A stretch of 64,000 bases of DNA from Mauremys mutica (Eukaryota; Chordata; Testudines; Geoemydidae). The notes beneath the pieces are model-generated. The model had not been told where the DNA came from and did no database searches. It saw nothing but the letters and a program-made list of their open reading frames with translations. The stretch spans positions 193,435,415 through 193,499,414 of the forward strand of contig NC_059074.1 of the NCBI RefSeq assembly GCF_020497125.1, read 5' to 3'. This document shows, in pieces, positions 46,625-59,111 of the stretch. A program made the translations under genes and the position numbers. The first letter of the stretch is position 1. Each line of letters opens with the position of its first letter.

Positions 46625-48600
46625 AATAGACAAGGTGGTGAGGTAATATCTTTTATTGGACCAATTGCTGTTGGTGAAAGAGAAACGCTTTCAAGCTCGT
46701 CTGGGAAAGGTAATCAGAGTGTAACAGCTAAATATGACGTGGAACTGATTGTTAAGCATAAGGAGTTAAGACAAGTTGCAAGATACCATTCAAAATTAAG
46801 TGAGCAATTAACATCTTTGCAGTCATGGGACAAAAGAGAGTTAATGAGTTACAGACTGTTGTAATGAGACATACCACCAGTGTTTCTCTTGTGCCCGTGA
46901 TTTTTGGCTCTAGCAGAGTTATGAATTTAAGTTCCCAGATTCATCTTTTGAAGGTGCTGTGCAGGTTTCCTTTGAGGATATTTTGACAAAAGTGTCTGCC
47001 CACAAGCAACAGGGTATTTTTGTCTTTTATTATTTTTCTGTGCAAGTTTATTGGAGAGCGTAGTGATTGTCTAGTTTCACCCACATAGTATTGTAGGGGT
47101 ATTTGATGCACTGGATGAGGTACACCACATGTTGTTATATGCATGTGTAGGAACCATGGATCTTGAAAGGTGTGTTGTGAAGGGTTTTGATCATGTAGCA
47201 GAGGAGATCTGTCTGCAGGTTTTGCACCTGTTGTTCTGGCTGTGTCTGATGCTGCTTTTTTGTGGGTATGGCCTGATCTATAGCAAGCTTGCTTCTGATG
47301 ATGAACTTGCTTAAGTTGGGGGTTGTTTGAAGACCAGAAGAGAAGGTTTGGGAAATATTTCTTTCAGGATGTGTTTCCATTAAGTATGGGTTATAATTCT
47401 TAGGATGATACCCTGTATGGGTTCCAGTGTGCATGGTAGGTGACAGCTAGGGGTATGTGGTGAGTGCAGGTCTTTTTTCTGTATTGAAACAGGTTTTTTC
47501 AGGGGAATTAGCATGGCCCATTCCATGATGCAATCCACTTCTCTGTTGGAGTGTCGTTGTCTGGTGAAGGCAATTTTAAGCAGGTTCAGGGGTGCATCTC
47601 AGACTTTCTTCTCAGAGCATATTCTGTGGTATTTGAGTGCCTGGTTGTTGATAACAGATTTCTTGGTATGTCTGGGGTAGGTGCTGGATCTGTGGAACTA
47701 AGTATGGTGACCTATAGGTTTCTTGTATATAGTTATCTGTATGGTTCCATTGTTGAAACCAAGAAGTTGATGCAGATGTGGGAGTAGTCTTTAGAGAATT
47801 TGACAGATGGGTGGTGGTTGTTGAAGTTGGGATGGAAATCTGTGAGAGAGTTTAGGTCATCTGTCCAGAGGATGAAAATATCATTGATGTATCTCAGGTA
47901 TACCATTGGTTTCATGCTGCATTTTTTCAGAAATTCCTCCTCAAGGTGACAGTGAAGAAAGGTGTAGAGAAGGACTACTAGGATGATCAGAGGAATGGAG
48001 AATCTAGAAATGGATGAGTTTGGTAATGTATTTGGGGGTGGATAGCTGAGAGTTGTCCATTGTCTTGTAGATATTTGAGGCAAGCAGCAATGCTGTCCTG
48101 GGGAGGGATGTTGATGTATAGGGAAGTGACATCTATGGTGGCAAGGATGGTGTTCTGAGGTGGGTTGTTGATGTTGTGGAGTTTCTGGAGGAAGTCGGTT
48201 GTGTCCTGGAGGAAACTTGCCCTTTGTGTGGTGAGTGATCTGAGGATGTTTTTTATGAGTCCTGATATTCCTTCAGTCAGAGTGCTGTGGTTAGATATGA
48301 TGGGTCAGCATGGAATCCTTTGATTTTGTATGTTGAGAAACATGTAAAAGGTCCCCGGGGTGGGTTTGTGGGGGATGAGGTTGTAGAGTTTTTCCTGGAG
48401 TTATTTGGAGAAGGATTTTTTGATATCCGAAAATTCCTGTGTGAATTGTGGTATGGGGTGGTCTTTGAGTTTTTTATAGTAGGGGGTGTTGGAGAGTTGT
48501 CAGTTGGCTTCGTTAACATAGTCATCACCGTTGAGGACTATGATGGCACCCCCTTTGTCTGCTGTTTTGAACATTGTTTCACAAAGACAAGGATTTATAC
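46625..48600 (-). mobile_element. Penelope-like retroelement relic (RT and GIY-YIG)
   Basis: Read on the minus strand, the 5'-truncated element begins near 48575 with FKTADKGGAIIVLNGDDYVN, typical of the Penelope RT upstream region. The RT catalytic block lies in the frame 48083-47733: PMVYLRYINDIFILWTDDLN. The usual Y-x-D-D reads Y-I-N-D, so the first catalytic aspartate is lost. Downstream, LGYHPKNY-like and KFIIRSKLAIDQ segments follow at 47430-47280. A GIY-YIG-like endonuclease remnant is at 47144-46941 (YYVGETRQSLRSPINLHRKI, VGRHF). The 3' UTR ends near 46625 with CACCACCTTGTCTATTT. Many stops and shifts make it dead. The strong G/T bias of the plus strand here reflects its C/A-rich sense strand. 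Confidence 0.82.
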
Positions 48601-50832
48601 AGTATAGGTGCTTTTTGACAAAGAAAGGTAGAATAAATATAAACTTTATTCTCGATTTTAAAATGAACGCATGATTTGTATATGAAATGTTTCCCAAGCA
48701 ATGTATGTTTAAGACCACTGAATAGATATATGCATACAACTGATATGCCATTTCCCTATTTTTACCTTTGTACATTGAATATAGTAAGAACTTGTTCTTG
48801 AACATAGTTTAGACAATACATATGTCACAAGCAATGATAAATGAAAGAAAGAAAGCACCAGAAAGGCAAACTAACTAGACAGGTAGACCCTCATCAGCAT
48901 CACATTCTGTTCCATAGCTGCAATAACAATAATTGAGCCAGACACATGGATTTTAAGTGCCTCCTAAGGAGGGCAGTTAGGGAGATACAGTGCTGAAAGA
49001 AAATTACATTCTGAAACTTGGTATCTCAGTTTTGCAGCTGCCAACCTTGTTCTGTCAAAAGCCTCAGCTGTTGTCTTGTCTTCTAGAATTAGAAGGGTAT
49101 GGGGGGAAATAAAGAGAAGCCAGTATGCATTTCTGTCTACAAGGAGGTGCTGGTCCAAATTCTTAATTCATTTGTATATTATTAAAGAGACCTTTAATTA
49201 GTTTTAGGTCCAACTAGAACAAAGTTTTATTGTGTGGAATGAAGTTTACATTGGGGGGTATATGCATGTCCTGGCTCGGTGAATGAATACTGAGTGAGCT
49301 CCTCAACAGTCATTACTGTGTTCTTTTTCATTTCTGTTTTAACCATTTTGCCTCTTGGGTTTTCTAATTCTTTGTTAGTCTTCTAATTGCTGAGAGAGAC
49401 TCTTGCATTCAAAGAGGGGAAATCAACAGCTTCTGGTTCTGCTGTTGACTGAATATCCTTCATTGGTACATCTATCTCAACCTAGAAAACAGACCTTGTG
49501 GATTTCAAGTTTGTAGTGATGAGAAGTCTAGTACTCAGTGTTGACAACTTTTATTATGAGTCTTGCAATATTCGGTGTTTTTCTCAAAGCCCCAACACTT
49601 AGACACTTTTGATTAAGTGAGAATCTTGGTGCTCATTTTATAAAGCTAGTTTCTAGAACTCCTGTTGCAGAGAAAATCTTGAAAACATGACCCAAGTGGA
49701 CCTTAAAGACTCAAAATCCAGAAGGCAAATAAGAGTACCCCACATTTATTGTTTTTTTTAATAATTTCATTCTTTTTAAGACCATTTCATGAATTTTGAA
49801 GCCCTGACTCATGATTTTTGAATGCTTAGGCTTAGCAATGCTGTGATCCGGTTAGGTGGTGAACACCTATGACTGTTTTTAGCTTCAAGATGCTCAGCAC
49901 TTTAAAGGGATGGTCCCAATAATGGTGCATTGTCCCCAGTATCCTTTGTCAACCACTGATTGCAAGGTAGAGAGAATCCTGGGAAGAGTATGAAGTTAGG
50001 AGGTTGCTATGATGAACTTAGAAAATTCAGTATGGCCTGGATAATAGAAATCCGACTAATAAAATTGATGTTGAGAACAAGGATAGAAATAGAAAGGAAC
50101 CTTAGACTGGTTGTAGCCATGGAGAAAATGAAGTCAGATGAAACAGAACATTTCTTGAAATAATGATTGATAAATATTATAGCCCCTAACTTCTTGGGCA
50201 GTTTTATAACTTGTTCTTCAGCCTGGAGATTGCAGCCAACCTGCATTCACCTGAATCATTCTGATAGAATACAAACCCTCAAAATGAGAAACAGACTGGC
50301 GAGGACACTGGAATTTCAAGGAATTTCAAAGATTAGGGTATGTACTGATTTTTAAGATTAAAAGTTCCTATTTATTTTCAGTATAAATACACTGGATTTT
50401 ATGGTCCCTCTGTTTAAGAAGCGGCAAGGCTATACTATGGTTTAAAGAGAAGGATAGCACCTAAAACATTTTTTTCCCTGGTGAGCTCAATATCCTGCCT
50501 GGCTTCCTGTGAACTACCTAGGAGAAATATATTTCAACGTGCCTTGAAGATAATTTGTTCCTAATGCAAGAAGAGTCAGTAAACGTCTCGACACAGATGG
50601 AATGCAACTTTGGAGGAAACAGAAATAAACTGATTCTTAAATGTTAGAACCTTTTGGATTCCATTTGATTAGTGTAAGGAACTGACATAGTCCAGTACTT
50701 TACCTTTATTTTATTAGAGGTAGATCTAGTAGAACCTCTTATTGTTAAGGTTGCCTTACACTTTCCATTGTAAGACTTCATTTTCACTTGCTTTTATAGC
50801 TTTACCAAACTTTAACAGTTCAAGCTGAAAAT

Positions 50833-50863
<31 letters not shown>

Positions 50864-51268
50864 GTATATATATATATATGAAAATAATTTGCCTGAGACT
50901 CTTTGGACAAAGTAATAGAGGTTTAGAGCACATGCCTTATATATCTGTCTTTATGATTTTCTTCTTCAGGTATCAGTCCATTATGAAGCAAGGTTTTTAA
51001 TTTTCTATGGCCTGTTTTAAAGGTGAGAGAGACAAAGAGAGAATAGGGTTCTGTGTATTACCACCATTATTAGTATTATACTATAATGTTTACAAGGCAT
51101 TTTTATGTTAAGAATGTTGTTAAAGAAAGATAAATAAATGCACACTTTTTTAGACAGAAATTGCAGACAATTTGAATTCCTAGAATGTGAGGTCACTTTT
51201 AAGAAAATGCACCACAATATGTATGAAAATGTTAGGTATATTGTAAAGACACCATTATTTTACCAGCC
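48601..51268. other. No gene; one microsatellite
   Basis: A (GT)n/(AT)n tract lies at 50836-50879. Otherwise AT-rich, with no element ends or domain. Confidence 0.45.
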
Positions 51269-51404
51269 TAGGGTGACCAGATAGCCGTATATTATCGGGT
51301 CCATCCTGATATTAGGGGTATTGTCTTATACGGGTGTAACTATAACACACACACACACACACAAAAAGTATCCTGATTTTTCACACTTGCTATCAGGTCA
51401 CCTA
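51269..51404. mobile_element. hAT-like MITE related to the 22.7-kb copy
   Basis: The left end TAGGGTGACCAGATAGC and right end GCTATCAGGTCACCTA are imperfect inverted repeats matching those of the element at 22696-22817. An (AC)n run of 18 bp sits inside (51345-51362). The flanking 8-mers (TACCAGCC and ACCTGCCC) match poorly, so the TSD is eroded. Confidence 0.65.
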
Positions 51405-53157
51405 ACCTGCCCCCATGAGATCTGGAGGAAGAAATCTGCTCATATTCCTTGAGACATAAGATGGTCTTTTGAATTGCTAATATTATGTCTGTACTTAATA
51501 GTTGTAGTATTTGTGAAGTTCCATACCCAATTGTCATTCAATTTGTTCTATTGAGAATACAATTTCCATGCTGATATAGAGAGATACTGTATATAAAGCA
51601 ATAGTTAAGACAATATTGACAATGTGTTTAGTATTAATTTTCATACCTTCTTGCCACTTTTGAAAATTTCTCAGCGTTCTTGCTATGAATATGGATGAAG
51701 CATTCCAAAGAACTGAGAATAACAGCTCTTTTTATTTGTTTTAAGGGATGATAGCAGTTACTTATTCCACTTCTGGAGCTGAATATATTCAGATTAGGTG
51801 GAAATGTACACCTTTTAGGTTTCCAAACTTCAGCATAGCCCAATGCCTGAAATTATTCAAAGGCTTGCTTTTGTTTCACATATTAATACCATGTAAAAAG
51901 TTTGTTCACTAGCTCCTTAATAATGCAAAATATAGTGTTTCTGTCACAAATAGCTCTGGCGTAAATCCCTGGTCACTGTAACCCTGTAATTCAAAGTAGG
52001 TTTGTTTCGTCTCCGAAATTTGTGATTGTGAATGTCTGACGGTTGGCAGTAACATATACTGATGCTGCCAGGAAAAATTTAGGTCCAATACAGTCATGCT
52101 TAGAGCTTCCTTCACTGAGGTCTTGCAATAACCTTGCCTTGTATGGCCTCAAGACAATTGAATTCTCCTTCATATTGTACACTCATATAATCTCATTACT
52201 GTCTCAAGCCTTTTTTCCCATAAATGCTTAAAACTGTTGGTATGCAAATTTGGATTTGGGAGACATATCTAAGCCATCCATACATATGAACTTAACTTAT
52301 AAAATGGCTTGATGGCTGAAAGAGGGTGTGGCAGTTGTTTCATGATTTTTCTGATGGATTGTCATGTTTTAAAGAGCAGTCCATGTTCTACAAATAGCGC
52401 AGATCACATGTTCTCTCATTTGTATAACTTAGAAAATTACCAATTTAATGAAAATAGCTCCATCTAAATATCTCCTCTAGCCACACTTAATAAAACAATA
52501 AGAGACCTGGAATTTCTCTGTAAATCTTTTAGTTAAACAAGGTATTTTGTGTAACTACAGTAAGTGTGATATTTACTTTTCATTATTTATGAAACAACTT
52601 TAATATGCCTACTGCTTCTTCTGGTACAATGTTCAGTTCCAACATACTGGGGCTCATGCTGAGTTGTATCTGAAGATATCATCCGCAATAAACATGAGCT
52701 GCTGTGACAATAGGATGGCAGAAGGTGAAGAATTGCTTTTCTTGTGCAAGGGTGCATGTGTGTGTGTGAGAGAAAGATTTTGATTGTGTTTACAGGATTC
52801 ATTCACAGCACAGCAGGCAGTATTCACACTGTAATATTCACACTAACACAGATAATTTGATTTTCAACCTGGTTAGCATGCATTCAGACATAGCGATACA
52901 TGAAAATATATGCTTTAACAGTGCATTTTAAACAAGGTTGCACACTTTAAGTCGGAATATATTAGAGGTGAGTATTGATGTTAGCAATTGTAGGAATCCT
53001 GGAAAGCCCCATTCAGCATACGGCATGTGTTACAAAATTAGTAAAAAAAAACAAATTCTCATTTGTAAGTCTCACAGGCTGCCAACATTTCTAGTATGAA
53101 CTGAAAAGGATGGACTTCACTGAATTTGAACTCAAGGGTTTGTGAATAGATGGCATC
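51405..53157. other. No gene recognised
   Basis: Short frames only. Nothing supportable is visible. Confidence 0.4.
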
Positions 53158-53459
53158 TTAGGGCTTGTCTTCACTACAGGGAGATCGACACTGCTGCAAT
53201 TGATGCTGCAGGGGTCAATTTAGTGGGTCTAGTGAAGACCCGCTAAATCGATGGCAGAGCACTCTCCGGTCGACCCCAGTATTCCAGCTGTCTGAGAAGA
53301 GTAAGGGAAGTCGACCGGAGAGCATCTCCTGTTGACGCAGCATAGTGAAGACACCAGGGTAAGTCGACCTAAGCTACATCGACTCCAGCTATATTATTCA
53401 CATAGCTGGAGTAGCGTAACTTAGGTCTGATTTACTCCGGAAGTGAAGACAAGCCCTCA
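53158..53459. mobile_element. Harbinger MITE, 296 bp
   Basis: The element at 53161-53456 begins GGGCTTGTCTTCACTAC and ends GTGAAGACAAGCCC. The target duplication is TTA at left (53158-53160) and TCA at right (53457-53459), one change. Internal GGTCGACC-type and GTAAGTCGACCTAAGC sequences resemble the MITE at 41963 read in reverse. It is richer in CpG than neighbours, suggesting a younger copy. Confidence 0.75.
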
Positions 53460-55688
53460 GTCTCAACTACTAGTGAAAATCTATTTATGGAGCCTGACTT
53501 TGAGCTTACTTACACTGGGCAATATTACAACTTGCCCTTGCATGCCTGCTCAAGAAAGTGAAGGGGCTTATGGCTCAGCCTACATTGCTACTCTTTGTAC
53601 TGGAAGGAAAGCTGGCTTCCTCCCCCTGGGCAGAAAACAGCACGGAGTGGATGGAGCCTGGGTGTTGGCACGCACAGCTGAGCTGGCACAGGCGGAGAAG
53701 TAAGCTAGTGCTGGTCCAGAGCCAGTAATGCATTTTTGCCCTTTGGAGCAAGGGAGGAGCCAGCAGAACCATTGGTGACACGATTGTATTAATAATAAAA
53801 TATACTTTGCCCAAACAACTTGTTGTGATTTCAAGACAGAACATTATATGCAAGAAGCATGAGTAAATTTGTGTAAGCTTTTGCTAAATGTCCAGGGGGC
53901 ACATTCGCAGCTTGCATAGGAAGGCGTAGTTCTAGCTGCTTACCCCAGTGGTGCATTTGGCCGTAAACCACTTGGAGTCTTTTCAGTGTCATACTTCTGA
54001 TGTTTTCTTAAGTATCATTAGTATTGAGACTGTCTGGTCCCCCAAGTAATTATCCTTACTGCTTGGGTTTGGACCAGGAATTGTCTCTGCAGTGTGTTGC
54101 CTCATTAATACAGTGTAAAGGGAAAAAAAACAAAATAGTAACTGGGAAAAAATGGAGGTGAAAGGAGAAGAGTGAGAATAAAAAACATACTGGGCAGGAT
54201 CCTCACCTCGAGTAATTCAGTGTAGCATCATTGACTTCAATGATGTTATATCAATTTACACCATCTGAGGATCTGGCCTTTCTTATTATTAAAACATGTT
54301 GAGGATTCCCCTACCACCCCATGCTAAGAAAAGCAGCTGGTGAAAGTTATGTTTATGCACTACAGATGGATCAGCAACTGCAGCCATATAGCTCTATGTA
54401 TCTGGTAAACAGGTGTTTGATTTCATATTTGCCAACTAGCCAGCAGAAGCAAATTATTTTTGTAGGATATAGGGGAAGGATGTCACTGAAGTTTTTGAAA
54501 AGTAAGAGACAATTATTATTGGCTTCATTTTTTTGAGAGAGAGAAGGATATCTTGCACCAACCCTCCTTTATAACAGATCAGGACATTGAAAAAGTATGC
54601 AGAGGGGAAAAGCACTATAAAATGTTCTCAAAAAAAGATTATATTCAAATTACATATTTGCATGTTTTCAGTGGAAGCAGCAAGCAGTGGATGTGTTTTC
54701 AGAGCAAGTGTGTGTTCCATATAAGGAAGAGGAAATTGCCTAAATTCTGGAGAAACACCTTTCTAATGACTTCTGGAGATTCAGCACAGAGAAGGATTGC
54801 TTGAAACCACAGCATCCCTCTCAGGTGTGAGAGCTGAAGCCAATCTATTCCTTAGGAGTAGTACTAGTGATTAACATAGTCCTCTTTCTGATTAACAAAT
54901 ATCTGCACACCAATCGTAATAACTGTGAATCTATTCATTATTTGTAGCTATCCAATGAATAGTTAGGACAATTAATTTACAACCTATTTATAAGCTGTTC
55001 ATGTTGACAGTACTGGTTTTATTTATGTTGTGTTATTGCTCAAATAAGGGACACAGTATTTTTTTCTTCTCTCTGATTCAATGACAATTTTAAACAGGAG
55101 AATGATTAATTATGAACTTTCGGATGAGTAATCATTCATGCTAACATTCATTAAACTCTCAGCATTTGTGAGCATTTTCACGAATACCCATCAGTGGTCT
55201 AAATATTCACTAATAACTAATATTAGGACTCTGTGAATCATGGTGATCCAAAATCAGCACTTTTATTTGCAAACTGGGTTATTATTTTAGTCTTTGACCA
55301 GCTCTAGGGAGAGCTCTTTATTATAGAATGCAAAGAGGTATCCTAAGGCAATGTAACAGGCTTTCAGTGTTTGCCTGAAAGACTCCACCCTGTTACCAGC
55401 TATTGATCCTGTTGGGAAAAGTTTAAGTAGACTCTGCTGATGTCTTGAGACAGATGGACAGACATAAGGGAGGTGGGAGCGTCTCTCTACAGAGAGATGA
55501 TCTAGCATGTGCTAGGAGCAGTCTAGAATGAGGAACCCTAGATGAAACAAACCTTTGTTGTTGTTAATTTTTTTTTAATGACACCAATCCTTTGGAAGGG
55601 GTGAGTTTGGAATCTTCATACTGTGTTGGAAAAGGCTCCTGCTCATGTGTGTTGTTAGCAAAGGATTTTTTAACTACCCCTTTCTGTT
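53460..55688. other. No gene; one short palindromic repeat
   Basis: A palindromic repeat fragment lies at 54195-54280 (GGCAGGATCCTCACCTCGAG pairing imperfectly with ATCTGAGGATCTGGCC). The rest is unassigned. Confidence 0.4.
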
Positions 55689-56260
55689 GTGGATGGGATA
55701 AATGATGGAAGAGCAATAGTAGCAACAACAGCAGGTTGTATTGGAATTTGTGGGGAGCACCCAGAAGGAGCATGGACAGTCCCAGGAGCAGATGTGTTAA
55801 TCCATGGACACAGCCCAAAATGGGATCAGAAGTTGACTCCAAGGGCCACCTGCTCAACTTTGATCAGGTAGTTGCTGCTGCTCAGAAGGAAGTGTGGGTC
55901 CCTTTTTTTAAAAACGAGGTCCAAGCTGCATTTTAGTCCCTGAGCAAGGATCCTGTTGCTGACTATGAGGCTGTCAAAGCTGCCATCCTGGACTGGTTGG
56001 GAATCCCAGAAAAGTACTGGCAAAAACTCATGGAGAAATTTAACTACCCAGACATCTGTGGGGTAACAAATATAGCTGGATATGCATCACCACATAGATT
56101 CCTAAATTATATAGAAGAAAACCTTATGATCCAGAATGTAGAGACTCCCAAGAAGAAGCCATCCTAGATCTACATGAGCATATTGATGAAATTTGTAGGT
56201 GCCATGAAAAGGTACACCAGGGCTGTACCACAGTATTGACATTGCCACACCATTTCCTGT
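55689..56260 (+). pseudogene. Gypsy-type gag relic with SCAN-like capsid segment
   Basis: The frame from 55736 reads PKMGSEVDSKGHLLNFDQVV, AAAQKEVWVPFF, a stop, then SLSKDPVADYEAVKAAILDW, LGIPEKYWQKLMEKFNYPD and, after damage, FLNYIEENLMIQNVET. The order (a short acidic linker, AAQ-W, then DYxxVKxAILxxxxxxPExxxxKFxxxxYP) fits the capsid domain of Gmr1-like Gypsy elements. The vertebrate SCAN domain of zinc-finger proteins was derived from this domain. At least two stops and a shift are present, and no pol follows. A decayed SCAN-containing host gene is the alternative, but the linker favours a retroelement. Confidence 0.55.
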
Positions 56261-57877
56261 GTTTAGAATGTACCATATACCACAGCAAAATATTTGTTTT
56301 TACCTCATCACAGTAAATGATATTCAGATGGGATGCCATCCCTGGACCTGTTTGCACCATCCACAAATGCCAAACTCCTGAGTTTTTGTAGCCATCAAAA
56401 TTATACATGCAAATATCAGTGAGGACAGAGGTATATTAAAAGGGACATGAGATTAGAAAAATGGGCAGAAAACTACAAAATGAGAATTGGGTTGAAAAAA
56501 ATGCAAACAAATACCTTTTGGGGGAAAAATTATTTGAAACAGATACTGAATAGGAGGGAGAGTTCTGGAAAGCAGAAATGTTGAAAGGATAACAATGATC
56601 AGCAAATTAGGCATGAGTTTGCAATGAGACATAGCAAAAAAGGGGCCTATACAATTGTGGATTGCAAACAAAGAAATATCACATCAAGAAATAAGGTGGT
56701 AACTGTCCCTTCTGCTGGAAATTGGCAATGGAAACATTTACCCGAATATTAGGAGAATCTTCTAGTGGTGAGACCTACTAGTTTGTGGGGAAAATCCTCC
56801 AAAGAAAATGGTAGAAGCCCTGTTTGTCAACAAAACTCCAAAATTTTTACCAAAGAGAAAATGTTTCAATTTCAGATTTTTGCTGTAAAAACAAAAAAAA
56901 ATGTACAATTTTGAAAAAAAATTCAATCGTTTTTCAAATTTTCTTCTTAAAAAATTATTAGCATTTTATGACCTGAGTGATTGCTCTGTTAAATCCTTGA
57001 TATTCCCCAAGAAATGTACACCAAAGACTCATTGTCAGCACTTTCTGAACCCTGGCTTCATCTTTCAGTCCCAACAGAGGGAAAATGCCAGGTCACTCTT
57101 GTCACAGTTCACTTCTTTATATTTGGTGAACATATCTTCTCTGAAAATTCAATAAAAGAAACAAAGGGTTTTTTTCTCCCTTGCTGAGTTTTAATTTGAT
57201 GCATTAATTTCTCCATGACCATTACGTTCTAACATTTATTTTCCCAAATACTAACCTTTAACTAGAGTGGTATAGAAGACAGACATTTCATTTTATGAAG
57301 GATTTAGAGATTTCAAAATCTGGCTTTGCTCCAAATAGGACCTGAAAATGTTTAAATTCTCTATGAAGGAAAATTCTGAAAAAACAAAAATCACTTCAGG
57401 TTAATCAAAACAATTTATTTCAACAAAAATTTATTTCAATTTTGACTTTTTTATTTTTTGTTTATTATAATGATGTAAAATATACTGCAAAATTTAAAAA
57501 TTTGAAACTGAAAAGTCATTTGAAAATGAAAAATGAAAATGTTTTATTACAACATTTTTTTCTGTTTTTTTTCCTAAGTGAAAGTCTAATGAAATTTACC
57601 TGATTTTATGAAGGCTTTTGATTTCGATGAAACTACATAGTCCAACAGAATATGGTTCTGTTAAAGTTTCTCTGACCAGCTCTACCTTTCACATCTTTTC
57701 CCCCTCTCGTCACGTAGATAACATGTTCATTTACTTACTCATTGATATTATATGGCTCTACAATAAAAAGGTATATTTTCTATTAATTTTTTTCATTAGT
57801 TTTATGAAAAATATGACATCTAAACTGCAAATATTGCCAGAATAGAACAAAACTCCTGCTTTGTAAGCACATCTGTC
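56261..57877. other. AT-rich; possible diverged MITE
   Basis: The interval 56810-57690 is very AT-rich, with TTTTGAAAAA/TTTTTCAAAA self-complementarity, and ends GACCAGCTCTA. This recalls the family at 2794-3207, but I cannot define a left end. Confidence 0.35.
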
Positions 57878-58075
57878 ATCATAGAATAGTAGGGTTGGAA
57901 GGGACCTCAGGAGATCATCTAGTCCAACCCCCTGCTCAAAGCAGGACCAATTCCCCATTAAATTATCCAACAGATTTTTGTCCCATATCCCTAAATGGCC
58001 CCCTCAAGGATTGAACTCACAACACTGGGTTTAGCAAGCCAATGCTCAAACCACTGAGCTATCTCTCCCCCCATC
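57878..58075 (-). mobile_element. tRNA-derived turtle SINE with CR1-like tail
   Basis: On the minus strand the head reads GGAGAGATAGCTCAGTGGTT (A box) and TGTGAGTTCAATCC (B box). The body is CCATTTAGGGATATGGGACA and the tail TTGGTCCTGCTTTGAGCAGG, GGGTTGGACTAGATGATCTC, CTTCCAACCCTACTATTCTA. The tail is clearly the CR1 3' end. It is the same SINE superfamily as 30661, with a longer CR1-derived tail. Confidence 0.85.
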
Positions 58076-58560
58076 ATATTCTCATTACACCTCTGGTGTT
58101 TAGGGTAGCGATGAAGCTCCTCCACTCTGTTTCTGACAAGTCTTTCAATGGTTCCCCAGCCATGCCACAGATTTTAAAGCTCGGCTTCCACAGCTCTTTG
58201 CCATGTTGTTTTCGGGTGGCCTCTTTTTCGCTTGCCTTCAGATGTCCAATTCAGGTGATGGAATCAGTTTCCATCCGAAGCACATGGCCAATCCATCTCC
58301 AGTGCCTCCTGGTAATGATAGTGCTCATATCCTCTTGGCTGCATTGTGTCAATAGATCTTGGTTTGAGATTGTTCTGGGCCAAAAGATATGGAGGATTTT
58401 TCTGAGGCAGTTTCTATGGAATTAAGACAGTTTGGACTTGTCATACTTTCTGATTCCCCAGCATTCTACACTATAAAGTAATGAAGTAGGTTGTGAATAT
58501 AGTGCAGCCATCTATGAAAGCTCTGTTCAGTTCAATATTGTTCCAAGACTACCATCAAAT
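58076..58560 (-). pseudogene. LINE ORF fragment (post-RT region)
   Basis: On the minus strand the translation, with one shift, reads LRKILRIFWPRTISNQDLLT, QCSQEDMSTIITRRHWRWIG, HVLRMETDSIT, then HHLNWTSEGKRKRGHPKTTW and RAVEAELKS. The signature RRWRWIGHVLRM...LxWxxxGKRKRGRPKxTWRR is the well-known segment after the RT core in an animal non-LTR element family, usually followed by E-L-x-x-x-G. It directly abuts the SINE. Only this segment survives. The clade is not assigned. Confidence 0.72.
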
Positions 58561-59111
58561 AAAGCCACCCAACTGCTCAAAGGCTTTCTCAGCATTTAAT
58601 GTTAATAAAGTACATGGTTTCATATTTCCCTGTTTCTAAGTTTGGGGCCCTCTGTGACGCCTATAGGCCTGCTTGAGGGCCCTCCTCCACTGAGTGAGCT
58701 CCAACCAGAGATACCTGAGGGGCCAGAAAACGTTTAGTTCTTCAATAAGCAAGAAGCAAGAGCTCCCCTTAACATTTGAGTCCACAACATGGATACAAAA
58801 TAGTTACCCCTGAGGAGACTACCATTTCAGATCAGGAATGGACAATGAATATGGTATGAACAAAGGGCACCTTCCCTCATGAGCAAGGAATCTGAGAGGG
58901 GGAGGAGGATTAATGTGACTCCTGCATGAAGGTTTTTTCAGAGAAGCACAAAGGTAGGAAATTTACCTTTCTCTAAAGAGACCATCCCTGCAATTTTCTC
59001 ACATTTTGAGAGTAGGTAGCAGGCAGGATATCCCAATGGTAAATATATAATAACTCCATACATGATGGCCATGAGCAAAGGCCAAGTGCCCACGCCTGGC
59101 AAGTTCATTTG
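58561..59111. other. No recognised feature
   Basis: Sequence left of the DIRS element. Nothing supportable is visible. Confidence 0.4.

Noticed and set aside
47129..48607. Several plus-strand frames of 60-106 residues
   Set aside because: They are antisense shadows of the Penelope-like element, caused by its C/A-biased sense strand.
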